Positions 37,454 to 46,357 of a DNA stretch of 64,000 nucleotides are shown piece after piece. The stretch comes from Catenuloplanes indicus (GTDB taxonomy: Bacteria > Actinomycetota > Actinomycetes > Mycobacteriales > Micromonosporaceae). The notes below the pieces were generated by a model, which saw nothing but the letters and a program-made list of their open reading frames with translations, was not told the origin of the DNA and ran no database searches. A program made the translations under genes and the position numbers. How positions within the stretch are numbered: position 1 is the stretch's first letter; each line of letters begins with the position of its first letter. Location of the stretch: the NCBI RefSeq assembly GCF_030813715.1, contig NZ_JAUSUZ010000001.1, forward strand, positions 9,034,501 through 9,098,500, written 5' to 3'.

Positions 37454-39187
37454 ATGGCGAACACGTCCCACGCGCGGCCACCGTCCACCGGTTTCGGGTT
37501 GAAGAACCTGTCGGTCGCCTGGAAACTGCGTTGGCTCGCGCTGATCAGCGGCCTGCTGCTGCTGGTGGTGGGGGTGGTCGGCATCGTGCAACTGGCCAGC
37601 GCCCAGGACCGCCTGTCGACCATGTACGACGTGCATCTGCACAACACCAGGTCGCTCGACCAGGTGGCGATCGCCTACCGCGACGTCCGGATCTCCACCC
37701 GGGTACTGGGCATGGCGCAGACCGCGGAGGAGAACGAGACCGCGACTGTCCGGGTGAACGACACCCTGGCGGCGTTGACGGCTGCCTGGTCCCAGGTCGA
37801 CGGCCGGGACGTGGCCGGCGCCGACGCCGACCGCGACCGGATCGACGCGGACTTCGTCGCCTACCAGGCGGTGGTGCGGGACGAACTGATCCCGGCCGGC
37901 GCCAGGAACAACTACGCGCAGTTCAACCAGATCGTGGACGACAAGGTCGCGCCGATCACCAACTCGATCGACGAGGCGCTCACCCGCATGCTCGACGCGG
38001 AGAACATGGCCGCGAAGTCCTCCACCGAGGCCTCCGCCACCGCCTACGAGACCGCGCGGATCGTGCTGATCGGCCTGATCGTGTTCGCGCTGATCTTCAT
38101 GCTCGTCATGGTCCAGCTGATCACCCGGTCGATCTCCCGCCCGCTGGAGCGTACGGTCGCGGTGCTGTCCGGGCTCGCGGCCGGCCGGCTCGACCAGCGC
38201 CTCGAGGTGGACAGCCGGGACGAGGTCGGCCGGATGGGCGTGGCGCTCAACAGCGCGCTGGACCGGCTGTCCGAGACCGTGAGCACCGTGATCGACTCGT
38301 CCGCGCAGATCAACAACGCGGCCAGCCAGATCAGCGGCGCGTCGCAGAGCCTCTCCCAGGCCGCGACCGAGCAGGCGTCCAGCATCGAGGAGACCACGTC
38401 CAGCCTCGAGCAGATGACCGCCGGCATCGCGCAGAACAGCGACAACGCGCGCGCGACCGAGGAGATGGCCGCGCAGGCGCGCGCGGAGGCGCTGGAGGGC
38501 GGCGAGGCGGTGCAGAAGACCGTGGACGCGATGAAGGAGATCACCAGCAAGATCGGGATCATCGACGACATCGCGTTCCAGACCAACATGCTCGCGCTGA
38601 ACGCCACCATCGAGGCCGCGCGCGCCGGTGAGCACGGCAAGGGCTTCGCCGTGGTCGCCACCGAGGTCGGCAAGCTGGCCGAGCGCAGCCAGGTCGCGGC
38701 GCAGGAGATCAGCGAGCTGGCGTCCGGCAGCGTGCAGACCGCGGAGCGGGCCGGTTCGCTGCTCAACACCATCATCCCGAGCATCATCCGCACGTCCGAC
38801 CTGGTGCAGGAGATCGCGGCGGCCAGCGGCGAGCAGTCCACCGGCGTACGCCAGATCAACATCGCGATGAACCAGATCGGCAAGGTCACCGAGCAGACCG
38901 CGTCGTCCAGCGAGCAGCTGGCCGCGACCGCGGAGGAGATGTCCGCGCAGACCACGCAGCTGCAGACGATGATGGACTTCTTCCAGGTCGGTGCGCCGGT
39001 GCGGCGGGCCCGCACGGACTACGCCGGCGCCGACTACGCCGGGCGCGAGCACGCGGGCCGGATGGGCGGCAACGGCACCGGCTACTACTCCGCACAGGGC
39101 GCGTCGGTCGCCGGCGGCCCGTCCTACTCGCGGCGCGACCAGGACTCGTTCGCGCCGGAGATCGAGGCCAAGTTCGACCGATTCTAA
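37454..39187 (+). CDS. Transmembrane methyl-accepting chemotaxis protein with C-terminal CheR tether
   Basis: 577 residues. TM1 at about 25-48, a four-helix-bundle sensor domain (about 49-200), TM2 at about 202-222 (VLIGLIVFALIFMLVMVQLI), HAMP (RSISRPLERTVAVLSGLAAG) and the signalling coiled coil. The hairpin tip is IDDIAFQTNMLALNATIEAA and the adaptation regions flank it (ATEQASSIEETTSSLEQM, EQTASSSEQLAATAEEMS). A flexible Gly/Tyr/Arg-rich linker of about 55 residues ends in the pentapeptide KFDRF, matching the x-aromatic-x-x-aromatic CheR-binding consensus. ATG 37454 follows ggagcc. A strong terminator follows. Confidence 0.95.
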   Translation: MANTSHARPPSTGFGLKNLSVAWKLRWLALISGLLLLVVGVVGIVQLASAQDRLSTMYDVHLHNTRSLDQVAIAYRDVRISTRVLGMAQTAEENETATVRVNDTLAALTAAWSQVDGRDVAGADADRDRIDADFVAYQAVVRDELIPAGARNNYAQFNQIVDDKVAPITNSIDEALTRMLDAENMAAKSSTEASATAYETARIVLIGLIVFALIFMLVMVQLITRSISRPLERTVAVLSGLAAGRLDQRLEVDSRDEVGRMGVALNSALDRLSETVSTVIDSSAQINNAASQISGASQSLSQAATEQASSIEETTSSLEQMTAGIAQNSDNARATEEMAAQARAEALEGGEAVQKTVDAMKEITSKIGIIDDIAFQTNMLALNATIEAARAGEHGKGFAVVATEVGKLAERSQVAAQEISELASGSVQTAERAGSLLNTIIPSIIRTSDLVQEIAAASGEQSTGVRQINIAMNQIGKVTEQTASSSEQLAATAEEMSAQTTQLQTMMDFFQVGAPVRRARTDYAGADYAGREHAGRMGGNGTGYYSAQGASVAGGPSYSRRDQDSFAPEIEAKFDRF

Positions 39188-39197
39188 GATCAGGATT

Positions 39198-39238
39198 CTT
39201 CGGGGGTACGGCGTTCACGCCGTACCCCCGAAGTTTTT
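39198..39238 (+). terminator. Intrinsic terminator after the receptor gene
   Basis: A perfect 16 bp stem (cttcgggggtacggcg / cgccgtacccccgaag), a 4 nt loop ttca and a T5 tract. It lies 10 bp after the MCP stop. Confidence 0.95.
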
Positions 39239-39334
39239 GGATCTTGCTGGTGGGAGCGCTGAGCACCAGTAGCTTTCGGGGTGGCCCGCCATGATCCACG
39301 TGGCGGGCGACGCCTGTGACATGGGGGAAAAGAC

Positions 39335-39772
39335 ATGCAGAAGGCACGGATCGGCGGCCTCGCGACGGCCGCCGTCATGGCACTCACCGGCGGCGCGTTA
39401 GCGGCACCGACGGCGGCACGGGCCGCCGAGGCCGCCTACTTCGGCGTACGGACCCACGGCAGCTATCACGACCTGGTCCTCAAGCTGACCGACCCGGAGA
39501 AGATCGCGAAGGCGCGCGCGATCCTCTCCGGCGAGGAGAAGAACACCACGCACCTGCTCGGCCGGATCAAGAAGACCCCGGCGGACTACAACCCGCACTA
39601 CAGCTTCCACGTCGACCCGGACACCGTCTCGTTCTTCGAGGTTGCGATCGAGGTCTGTGACGCCACGCTGCCGTACGTCGAGGACCACCTGGACGAGGTC
39701 GGTGGCGCGTTCCTGCCCGGCGCGTACTTCTGCCCGTGGAGCTCGCAGCTGACCGGGGAAATCAAGGTCTGA
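39335..39772 (+). CDS. Secreted BP74-related protein
   Basis: 145 residues. A signal peptide (basic QKARIG, hydrophobic LATAAVMALTGGALAAP, ARA-A cleavage near residue 30) precedes a single domain: YHDLVLKLTDPEKIAKAR, GRIKKTPADYNPHYSFHVDP, FFEVAIEVCDAT and VGGAFLPGAYFCPWSS. This matches the BP74 N-terminal domain family, named from a Dictyostelium calmodulin-binding protein and common in secreted actinobacterial proteins; the function here is unknown. Two Cys probably form a disulfide. gggggaaaag precedes the ATG. Confidence 0.8.
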   Translation: MQKARIGGLATAAVMALTGGALAAPTAARAAEAAYFGVRTHGSYHDLVLKLTDPEKIAKARAILSGEEKNTTHLLGRIKKTPADYNPHYSFHVDPDTVSFFEVAIEVCDATLPYVEDHLDEVGGAFLPGAYFCPWSSQLTGEIKV

Positions 39773-39887
39773 TCCGCCGTACGGCGCTCGACCGGACGCC
39801 GCCCCCGGGTGGCGTCCAGTCGGCGTCCAGCGCGCGTCCCGTACCCCCGCATAGCTTCTGCGAGTCACTCGAACTGGGGGAGGAACC

Positions 39888-40745
39888 ATGACAGCGCGCC
39901 TCAAGAAGATTCTCGCGGCCGCGGCCGTGATGGCGGCCGCGACGACCGGGATCGTCGTGTCCCAGCCGGCCGCGAGCCAGGCTGCCACGCCGAGCCTGAT
40001 GGCCTACGGGCTGCTCACCGACGGCCAGCGCATGCTGACCTGGAAGACGGACAACCCGGGCCAGAACGACTGGGTGCGGCGGGTCGTCGGGCTGTCCACC
40101 GACACCTCGCTGATCGGCCTCGACTTCCGGGTGCTGGACGGCCAGCTCTACGGCGTCGGCAACTACGGCGGCATCTACAAGATCACGCTCCCGCCGGCCG
40201 TCGCGGCGCCGACCCTGGCGAAGGTCGGGCAGCTCAGCGTCGCGCTGAGCGGCCAGTCGTTCGGCGTGGACTTCAACCCGGCCGCGGACCGGCTGCGGAT
40301 CGTCGGCAACCACGGGCAGAACCTCAGCTACGACCTGAACACCAACACCACCACGGCGCAGACCGGGCTGACCGACGGGAACACCGGCCAGACCGCCACC
40401 GGCATCACCGGCGTCGCGTACACCAACAACGACCTGTCGAACACCACCGCCACGCTGCTGTCCGACGTCGACACGGTGAAGAACCAGCTGTCGCTGCAGA
40501 ACCCGCCGGCCGGCGGCATGCTGTTCCCGATCGGCCAGTTCGGCGTGGATCCGTCGCTGAACAGCGGCTTCGACATCAACACCACGGTCAGCAACGGCCG
40601 CGCGGTGGCCAACACCGGGTTCGCGGTGTTCGTCGACCCGATCACCCTGATCTCCACCGAGTACCAGATCGACCTGACCTCGGGGCTCGCCACGCGGGTG
40701 GACGACTTCCCGCTGGACGTCGTCGAGATCGCGATCGCGCTCTGA
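39888..40745 (+). CDS. Secreted DUF4394 domain protein
   Basis: 285 residues. Signal peptide (LKKILAAAAVMAAATTGIVV, cleavage near ASQAA), then a beta-propeller-like DUF4394 domain: GLDFRVLDGQLYGVGNYGGIYKI, SFGVDFNPAADRLRIVGNHGQN, TGVAYTNND and FAVFVDPITL. The function of DUF4394 is unknown. A clear gggggagg precedes the ATG. The gene ends at a bidirectional hairpin shared with fliA. Confidence 0.9.
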   Translation: MTARLKKILAAAAVMAAATTGIVVSQPAASQAATPSLMAYGLLTDGQRMLTWKTDNPGQNDWVRRVVGLSTDTSLIGLDFRVLDGQLYGVGNYGGIYKITLPPAVAAPTLAKVGQLSVALSGQSFGVDFNPAADRLRIVGNHGQNLSYDLNTNTTTAQTGLTDGNTGQTATGITGVAYTNNDLSNTTATLLSDVDTVKNQLSLQNPPAGGMLFPIGQFGVDPSLNSGFDINTTVSNGRAVANTGFAVFVDPITLISTEYQIDLTSGLATRVDDFPLDVVEIAIAL

Positions 40746-40752
40746 GGGAACC

Positions 40753-40794
40753 GGCAAGGCCCGCCACCTCAACGGGAGGGTGGCGGGCCTTGCC
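40753..40794. terminator. Bidirectional hairpin terminator
   Basis: A perfect 16 bp stem (ggcaaggcccgccacc / ggtggcgggccttgcc) with a 10 nt loop between the convergent DUF4394 and fliA genes, 7 bp from each stop. Confidence 0.85.
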
Positions 40795-40801
40795 TCGTAC
40801 G

Positions 40802-41662
40802 CTATGCGGCCAGGTGCGTCGGCAGCCCCTGGTGGTTGGTGAACGCGAGGCGGCTGCTCAGGTTGCCCTTGCTCGCGATCTGCGCGAAGTAGGTGGCTCG
40901 GCGGCGTGCCACGCACCCGTCCGGCCGGCCCGGAGCCTGGACCTGCTCCGGGTCCAGGTGCGTGTTCAGGCCGTCCTTGAGCAGCGTCAGCGCCTCCGCG
41001 CGCAGCTGCGAGATGCGCGACTCGGTCACGCCCAGCTCCGCCGCGATGACCGCCATCGGCTCCTCGTTCAGGAAGTACCGAGTGATCACGATCCGCAGCC
41101 GCTCCGGCAGCGCATCGATCGCGTTGTGCAGGTAGCCGATCCGCTCCCGGTGGACCAGCATCTCCTCCGGTCCCATGGTCGACTCGGTGACCATGTCGTC
41201 CGCGCTGCCGGTGGTGAAGCCCTGCAGCGACAGCACGACCGCGCGCTGTACGTCGTCCTCGGTCGAGTTGATCTCCGCGACCGGGACGCCCAGGTACTCG
41301 GCCAGCTCCTGCGGCGTGGGCGTGCGGCCCAGCGTCGCGGTCAGGTGCTGCCGGCCGGTGTCCGCGGCCCGGGCCCGGCTGCGCACCGAGCGCGACGCCC
41401 AGTCCAGGCCGCGCAGCTCGTCCAGCAACGCGCCGCGGATCCGGGTCGCGGCGAACCGGTGGAACGGGATGCCGCGCTCCGGGTCGAACCCGCGGGCCGC
41501 CGTGACCAGCGCGGCCAGGCCGGCCGAGGTCAGGTCGTCGCGGTTGACGTGCGCCGGGACCCGGCCGAGCATGTCCCGGACCAGGTGGCCGACCAGAGCC
41601 ATGTTCGCGCGGATCATGTCCTCGCGCTCGCGGTCGGTCAGCGTGGAAGTGGTGATGCTCAT
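40802..41662 (-). CDS. fliA: FliA/WhiG-type (sigma-28) RNA polymerase sigma factor
   Basis: 286 residues. Region 2: ANMALVGHLVRDMLGRVPAHVNRDDLTSAG and GIPFHRFAATRIRGALLDELR. Region 3: RARAADTGRQHLTATLGRTPTPQELAEYLGV. Region 4: IDALPERLRIVITRYFLNEEP and MAVIAAELGVTESRISQLRAEAL. Together this is the FliA/WhiG subfamily that directs flagellar, chemotaxis or sporulation genes. With the che operon 3.5 kb away and no vegetative features, a flagellar/motility role is the best reading. About 50 residues beyond region 4 (ending in HQGLPTHLAA) are extra. gggggaac stands upstream of the ATG. Confidence 0.93.
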   Translation of the reverse strand: MSITTSTLTDREREDMIRANMALVGHLVRDMLGRVPAHVNRDDLTSAGLAALVTAARGFDPERGIPFHRFAATRIRGALLDELRGLDWASRSVRSRARAADTGRQHLTATLGRTPTPQELAEYLGVPVAEINSTEDDVQRAVVLSLQGFTTGSADDMVTESTMGPEEMLVHRERIGYLHNAIDALPERLRIVITRYFLNEEPMAVIAAELGVTESRISQLRAEALTLLKDGLNTHLDPEQVQAPGRPDGCVARRRATYFAQIASKGNLSSRLAFTNHQGLPTHLAA

Positions 41663-41793
41663 CTGCGGTTCCCCCCGTGGAAGTCAGCACGTCGCTGGCC
41701 AGGGAGAACTCTCCGGTCCGCCGGGTGCACCGCCGGTTGCCGAAAGTTGCGATCCGGTTGAACCGATCCGGGAAACCCTCAGCCCTCGGCACC

Positions 41794-42834
41794 ATGGAGG
41801 AACACCCGGACCTCAGGGGGTACGTCACGGAGCGCTCGGCCGTCCGCCGCTGGGCCCGGCCGGCACTGCTCGCGGTGCCGGCCGTGGCCGCGCTGGTGCT
41901 GCTGCGCGACCGGCTGCCGGACGCCGGTGACGTCTGGACCGCGATCACCACGGCCGACCCGTGGTGGCTGCTGCTCGGGCTGGTCGCGGAGTGGGTGTCG
42001 CTGGCGATGTTCGCCCGCCAGCAGCTGTGGCTGCTGCGCGGGCTCGGCGTACCGGTCGGGCTCGGGCAGGCGCTCGCCATGACGTACAGCCGGTCCGCGA
42101 TCGCGATCACCATGCCGGCCGGGTCCGCGATGTCGGCCGGGTTCGCGTTCCGGACGTTCCGCCGGTGGGGTGCGAGCCGCGCGGCCGCGACCACCGCGAT
42201 GGCACTGTCCGGGGTCTTCTCCGTGCTCGGACTGGTGGTGCTGTACCTGCTCGGCTACCTGGTGATCGTGCTGGAGGACCCGGCGGCCGCGTGGTCGGCG
42301 CACCCGGCCGGGACCGTGGCGGCCGGTGCCGGTGCGCTGGCGCTGGTCGCCCTGCTGACGGCCAGCGTGCTGCACGACCGGCACCGCACGCCCACGCCCG
42401 CGGCCGATTTCGATCCGCCGGACGGCGGGTTCCTCGCCACGCTGCGGGCGGTCCGTCCGGTAGCGGCCGGCATGCACGGGCGGTACCGGCGGCTCGCGCT
42501 GCTGTTCGCGGTGGTCAACTGGTTCACCGACCTGTGCTGCCTGGCCGCGGTCGCGTACGCGTTCCACCTGCCGCTGACGTTCGTGCAGCTCGGCGCGGTC
42601 TACGTGGTGGTGCAGCTGGTGCGGCAGATCCCGATCACACCGGGCGGCATCGGCGTGATCGAGGCCAGCCTGCTCGCCGCGCTGGTCTCGGCCGGCGCCG
42701 GTCAGGCACCCGCGGCGGCGGCCGTGCTCGGCTACCGCCTCTTCTCCTGCTGGCTGATCATCCCGGCCGGGTTGTTCACCTGGACGCTGCTGCGCCGTCC
42801 GTCGCCGGTGCCGTCTGAGACGCGCTTCACGTGA
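41794..42834 (+). CDS. Lysylphosphatidylglycerol-synthase-like transmembrane protein (UPF0104/AglD type)
   Basis: 346 residues with about eight membrane helices. Family features include WWLLLGLVAEWVSLAMFARQQLWLL, a Ser/Ala-rich SRSAIAITMPAGSAMSAGFAFR, and the conserved PITPGGIGVIEASLLAAL near the C-terminus. These proteins are the flippase-like membrane half of LPG synthases, here without the soluble transferase domain. The substrate is unknown. The start at 41794 is used; the frame is open upstream to 41677 but those residues are hydrophilic. Confidence 0.85.
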   Translation: MEEHPDLRGYVTERSAVRRWARPALLAVPAVAALVLLRDRLPDAGDVWTAITTADPWWLLLGLVAEWVSLAMFARQQLWLLRGLGVPVGLGQALAMTYSRSAIAITMPAGSAMSAGFAFRTFRRWGASRAAATTAMALSGVFSVLGLVVLYLLGYLVIVLEDPAAAWSAHPAGTVAAGAGALALVALLTASVLHDRHRTPTPAADFDPPDGGFLATLRAVRPVAAGMHGRYRRLALLFAVVNWFTDLCCLAAVAYAFHLPLTFVQLGAVYVVVQLVRQIPITPGGIGVIEASLLAALVSAGAGQAPAAAAVLGYRLFSCWLIIPAGLFTWTLLRRPSPVPSETRFT

Positions 42835-42904
42835 CGATTCCTCAGGGTGATGGCCGCGTCGCCGAAAAGGCGTCTCGTACCCACGTGCGGGGAGGAGGAT
42901 GGCC

Positions 42905-44371
42905 ATGGTGGCTGCCACGATGAACGACGCGACGCGCCTGAAGGCGCTGGTCGGGATCGCCCGGGCCGCGAACAGCGCGCTCGCCGACCCCGCACGGCTG
43001 GCCGCCGTGATCGTCCACGCCGCCACGCTGATCGCGGACAGCGCCACGGTCTGGACCCAGTCCAGCACGCACCGGATGCTGACCCGGATCGGGGCCACCC
43101 ACCGCGACCCGGCCGCCGAGCAGGTGCTGCGCGCGGCGCCCGGCAGCATGACGATCGGCGCGTACGACGGGTTCGTCACCGCCGTCTCGATCAGCGGCGT
43201 CGGCGCCGTGCTCGATCCGGCGGAGATCCGCACCAACCTGGACGCGCTCGACCCCGCCGTGGTCGCCGGCCTGACCGCGCGGGGCATCGGCGCCGCCGCC
43301 GTGCAGCCGCTGCGCGCCGAGGGCCACCCGACCGGCATCCTGGTCGTCACCCGGGACGCCGGCGGGAACGCGTTCACCGAGGACGAACTCGCCTATCTGC
43401 AGGCCGTCGCGGAGATGGCCGCCACCAGCTTCTCCACGGTCGACCTGCTCAACGGCTCCGCCGTCGCGTTCGAGGAGATGCGCGCCCAGGCCGAGATCGT
43501 CAACCAGGTCTCCGACGTGATCGTCTCCTGGGACGGCGACGGCCGCATCGTCACCTGGAACACCGCGGCCGAGGGCGTGTACCTCTACAGCCTCGCGGAC
43601 GCGGTCGGCTGCGACGCACACGCGCTGCTCGACACCCGCTTCCTGGACGAGGACGGCGAGCCGCTCACGTTCGAGGACGTCATCCCGCACATCAGGGAGA
43701 CCGGCGTGTGGAACGGCGAACTGCGCCAGCGCCGCGCCGACGGCGAAGAGGTCGAGATCAAATGCTCGCTGACCGGCCTGCCCGAGCAGTCCGGCAGCTC
43801 GTTCGCCGCGATCATGGTCAACCACGACGTGACCGAGCAGCGCCGCAAGGAACGGCTCGCGCTCAACGACGCGCTCACCGGCCTGCCGAACCGCCGTTTC
43901 CTCACCCACCACCTGGCCCAGACGCTGAAGCGCTGGCGGCCCGGCACGCCGCCGATGGGCGTGTTCTTCCTCGACCTGGACGGCTTCAAGAAGGTCAACG
44001 ACACGATGGGCCACGACGCCGGCGACGAGGTGCTGCGCGTCACCGCCGGCCGGCTCACCGAGGTGCTGCGCGGCGGCGACGTGGTCGCCCGCCTCGGCGG
44101 CGACGAGTTCGTCGTCATCTGCCACGCGGTCGGCGACCGCGAATCGGCCCGCTCGGTCGCCCAACGGATGATCGACAACTGCGCGGTCCCGATCCCGGTC
44201 GGCGGCGACGAGCCGGCCCGCGTCGTACCCAGCATCGGCATCGCCATGGTCGACGACGACGGCGCCCCCGCCGACGGCCAGGAGTACGAGGCCGACGAGG
44301 TCCTCAAGCTCGCCGACGGCGCGATGTACGAGGCGAAACGCAACAAGGGGACCGGCCCGGTCTTCGCGTGA
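42905..44371 (+). CDS. GAF/PAS-GGDEF diguanylate cyclase
   Basis: 488 residues. An N-terminal GAF-like domain (about 10-175: LVGIARAANSALADPARLA, HPTGILVVTRD), a PAS domain (about 200-320: IVNQVSDVIVSWDGDGRIVTWNTAAEGVY) and a GGDEF domain (330-488) with DALTGLPNRRFL, FFLDLDGFKKVNDTMGHDAGD and an intact GGDEF active site near residue 397. No RxxD inhibitory site is evident before it. It would make cyclic di-GMP in response to a ligand or redox signal. ATG 42905 has ggaggagg 6 nt upstream; ATG 42899 is too close to that site. Confidence 0.94.
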   Translation: MVAATMNDATRLKALVGIARAANSALADPARLAAVIVHAATLIADSATVWTQSSTHRMLTRIGATHRDPAAEQVLRAAPGSMTIGAYDGFVTAVSISGVGAVLDPAEIRTNLDALDPAVVAGLTARGIGAAAVQPLRAEGHPTGILVVTRDAGGNAFTEDELAYLQAVAEMAATSFSTVDLLNGSAVAFEEMRAQAEIVNQVSDVIVSWDGDGRIVTWNTAAEGVYLYSLADAVGCDAHALLDTRFLDEDGEPLTFEDVIPHIRETGVWNGELRQRRADGEEVEIKCSLTGLPEQSGSSFAAIMVNHDVTEQRRKERLALNDALTGLPNRRFLTHHLAQTLKRWRPGTPPMGVFFLDLDGFKKVNDTMGHDAGDEVLRVTAGRLTEVLRGGDVVARLGGDEFVVICHAVGDRESARSVAQRMIDNCAVPIPVGGDEPARVVPSIGIAMVDDDGAPADGQEYEADEVLKLADGAMYEAKRNKGTGPVFA

Positions 44372-44390
44372 CGTCGTTGCCGCCGGTCCC

Positions 44391-44396
44391 TACTGT
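44391..44396 (+). promoter_or_regulatory. Putative leaderless promoter of the 44403 gene
   Basis: TACTGT ends 6 nt before the ATG at 44403, and GTGACG at 44368-44373 gives a -35-like box with a 17 bp spacer. No Shine-Dalgarno is visible. Confidence 0.5.
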
Positions 44397-44402
44397 GACG
44401 GT

Positions 44403-45224
44403 ATGGCAGACGGACCCGTGGGCCTGCTCCGCAGATCCTTCGACGAGCGGCTGGCCGCGGCCGGCGTGGCCGGCTCGACCGCGCTGGGCGTCCTGCTCAA
44501 CCTCGTCGACTGGGCCGGTCCCGGCGAGGCGATCATCGTGGCGCTGCTCGGCTCGACGCTCACGTTCGTGGTCGGGGCCGGCCTGCGGGCGGAACGCCGC
44601 GCCGAGACGCACGACCTGGTCGGCGCCGTGCCCGCGCTGCGCCCCGAACTGACCCGGATCCTCGCGCTGACCGCGCAGATCTCCGCGCAGTACCGGGACC
44701 GCAATGCTCGCGAGGAACTGCGCCGCCGCTGCCGCCGGTTCGTGGACGAGCTGGACGGCCTGTCCCGCGGCCAGTTGCGCACCGACGCCTGGGACGCGGG
44801 CCAGCTGGTGTCACGGACCGAACAGTGCCGGCGCCGCATGCAGGCCGTCACCAACATCACCGCGGTCGGCCCCGGCTGGTGGACCGCCACGCTCGGCCGC
44901 GACTACTGGCGGGCCAACACCGCCGCGATCGCCCGGGGCGTCCAGATCACCCGGGTCTTCATCGTCGCCGACCGCACCGAGCCCGCGTTCGCCGCACTGC
45001 TGGCCGAGCAGCGCGCCGCCGGCGTCCGCACGCTCGTCCTCGACCACGCGGACGCCCCCCGCGACCTGCTGGTCAACATGGTCATCTGGGACGACAACCA
45101 CGCCTGGCAGGCCGAGATGAACCCGTTCGGCGGCATCAGCGGCAACATCTTCCACCACGACCCCGGCACCGTACGCCGCCTGCGCGACCTGGCCGACGCC
45201 TGCATCGAGCGGGCCCACCCGTGA
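44403..45224 (+). CDS. Unknown two-helix membrane protein with conserved cytosolic C-terminal domain
   Basis: 273 residues. Two N-terminal membrane helices (VAGSTALGVLLNLVDWAG, EAIIVALLGSTLTFVVGAGL) are followed by a charged helical segment (LTRILALTAQISAQYRDRN). The C-terminal domain reads WWTATLGRDYWRANTAAI, VQITRVFIVAD and LVNMVIWDDNHAWQAEM. That C-terminal block, with a GRDYWRAN motif and alternating strands, looks like a conserved module, but I cannot name it. Its start region looks leaderless. The next gene starts inside its stop codon. Confidence 0.75.
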   Translation: MADGPVGLLRRSFDERLAAAGVAGSTALGVLLNLVDWAGPGEAIIVALLGSTLTFVVGAGLRAERRAETHDLVGAVPALRPELTRILALTAQISAQYRDRNAREELRRRCRRFVDELDGLSRGQLRTDAWDAGQLVSRTEQCRRRMQAVTNITAVGPGWWTATLGRDYWRANTAAIARGVQITRVFIVADRTEPAFAALLAEQRAAGVRTLVLDHADAPRDLLVNMVIWDDNHAWQAEMNPFGGISGNIFHHDPGTVRRLRDLADACIERAHP

Positions 45225-45964
45225 CGGTCGCCACCGCGCTGCTCATCGCGGCCGTGGTGGTCGCGGTCCGGCTCATCCCGTCGGTGCGGTGGAAGGCCGT
45301 GGTCTACGCGCTGCCGCTGCCGATGACGCTGGCCCTCGTCGCCTCCGGCGCACCGGTGGACGCCCGCCACCTGATCGGGGTGGTGCTGCTGGTGCTGTTC
45401 TTCGTGCTGGCCGGCCTGCTGCACCACCGGTTCGGCCTGCACATCCTGCTCGCCGACACGCTGGCGATCGTGGCGTACCTGCTGGTCGCCTGGCCGCTCA
45501 CCACCCTCGGTGACCTGCCGTTCCTGCCGGTGCTGGCCGCGGTGTGCGTGCTGTGGGCGGCCATCGGCCTGCGCCGCCCACCGCCACCCGAAGCGGGCCC
45601 ACCCCAGCCGCGCCGCCGCCCGACCCTGCCGCAGGTGGCGCTGGTGGTGGCCGCGGCACTGCTGATCGCGCAGTTCGCGGGCGTGCTGCAGGCGTTCGTG
45701 GTCACGTTCCCGTACTCCGGCGTGCTCGTGGTCATCGAGACCCGCCGGTCGCTGCCCGCCTTCACCCGCCAGTTCGCCCGCGCGTCGCTGGCCCTGGTCG
45801 CCTTCCTCACCGCCTTCCACCTGGCCGCCCCGCTCGGCACCGGCTGGGCACTCGCCGCGGCCTGGGCCGCCCACGTGACGATCACAACCGCGCTGCTCCT
45901 GACGGGCGCCCGGCCGGCCCGCCGCCCCGACGCGCTCACGTCCGGAGCGGAAGCCGGTCACTGA
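45221..45964 (+). CDS. Polytopic membrane protein of unknown function
   Basis: 247 residues with about seven membrane helices. A Pro/Arg-rich cytosolic loop splits them in the middle. No family recognised. The GTG at 45221 overlaps the stop of the preceding membrane protein (gtga), so the two form a translationally coupled pair. Confidence 0.8.
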   Translation: MTVATALLIAAVVVAVRLIPSVRWKAVVYALPLPMTLALVASGAPVDARHLIGVVLLVLFFVLAGLLHHRFGLHILLADTLAIVAYLLVAWPLTTLGDLPFLPVLAAVCVLWAAIGLRRPPPPEAGPPQPRRRPTLPQVALVVAAALLIAQFAGVLQAFVVTFPYSGVLVVIETRRSLPAFTRQFARASLALVAFLTAFHLAAPLGTGWALAAAWAAHVTITTALLLTGARPARRPDALTSGAEAGH

Positions 45965-46162
45965 GGTGCCCGGAGCCGTGAAACCGCCCACCGATCCGTC
46001 CTTCCGGTGGGATGATCAACGCGACGGCTCGGGCGGGCGCCACGTCAATGGATCACTCTTTCGTGGCTGTGCGGCGTGGCGGCGCTGACGTGTTCATGCC
46101 GGAGCAATACCCTCCGGGGGGTCATTTTCAGGGCGACATTTGGGACAAAAGGACCGGTTCGC

Positions 46163-46357
46163 GTGGTTGTTGATCGTTTGGCCTGGGTGCGGTCCTCGGC
46201 GTGCCGGGACGGCTACTGCGTGGAAGTCGCAGCGTCGCCGTCCGGCATTCTGGTCCGGGACGCCAAGGACGAAGGGCGCGGTGCGGTGCTCGGTTTCCGA
46301 GCCGGCGCCTGGAACGCCTTCATCGCCGGCGTGCGGAGCGGTACCGTCCGCGCCTGA
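46163..46357 (+). CDS. Small DUF397 protein
   Basis: 64 residues matching DUF397: LAWVRSSACRDGYCVEVA, GILVRDAKDEGRGAVLGF and AWNAFIAGVRSG. The GTG at 46163 has aagga about 10 nt upstream and gives the normal family length; the frame is open to 46076. DUF397 proteins usually pair with an XRE-type DUF5753 regulator and control development or antibiotic genes; no such partner is next to it. Its last 38 bp overlap the convergent DUF6082 gene. Confidence 0.8.
   Translation: MVVDRLAWVRSSACRDGYCVEVAASPSGILVRDAKDEGRGAVLGFRAGAWNAFIAGVRSGTVRA

Noticed and set aside
39762-42194. 810-codon minus-strand open frame
   Set aside because: Out-of-frame shadow across DUF4394, fliA and the membrane protein gene; composition is that of a GC-rich shadow.
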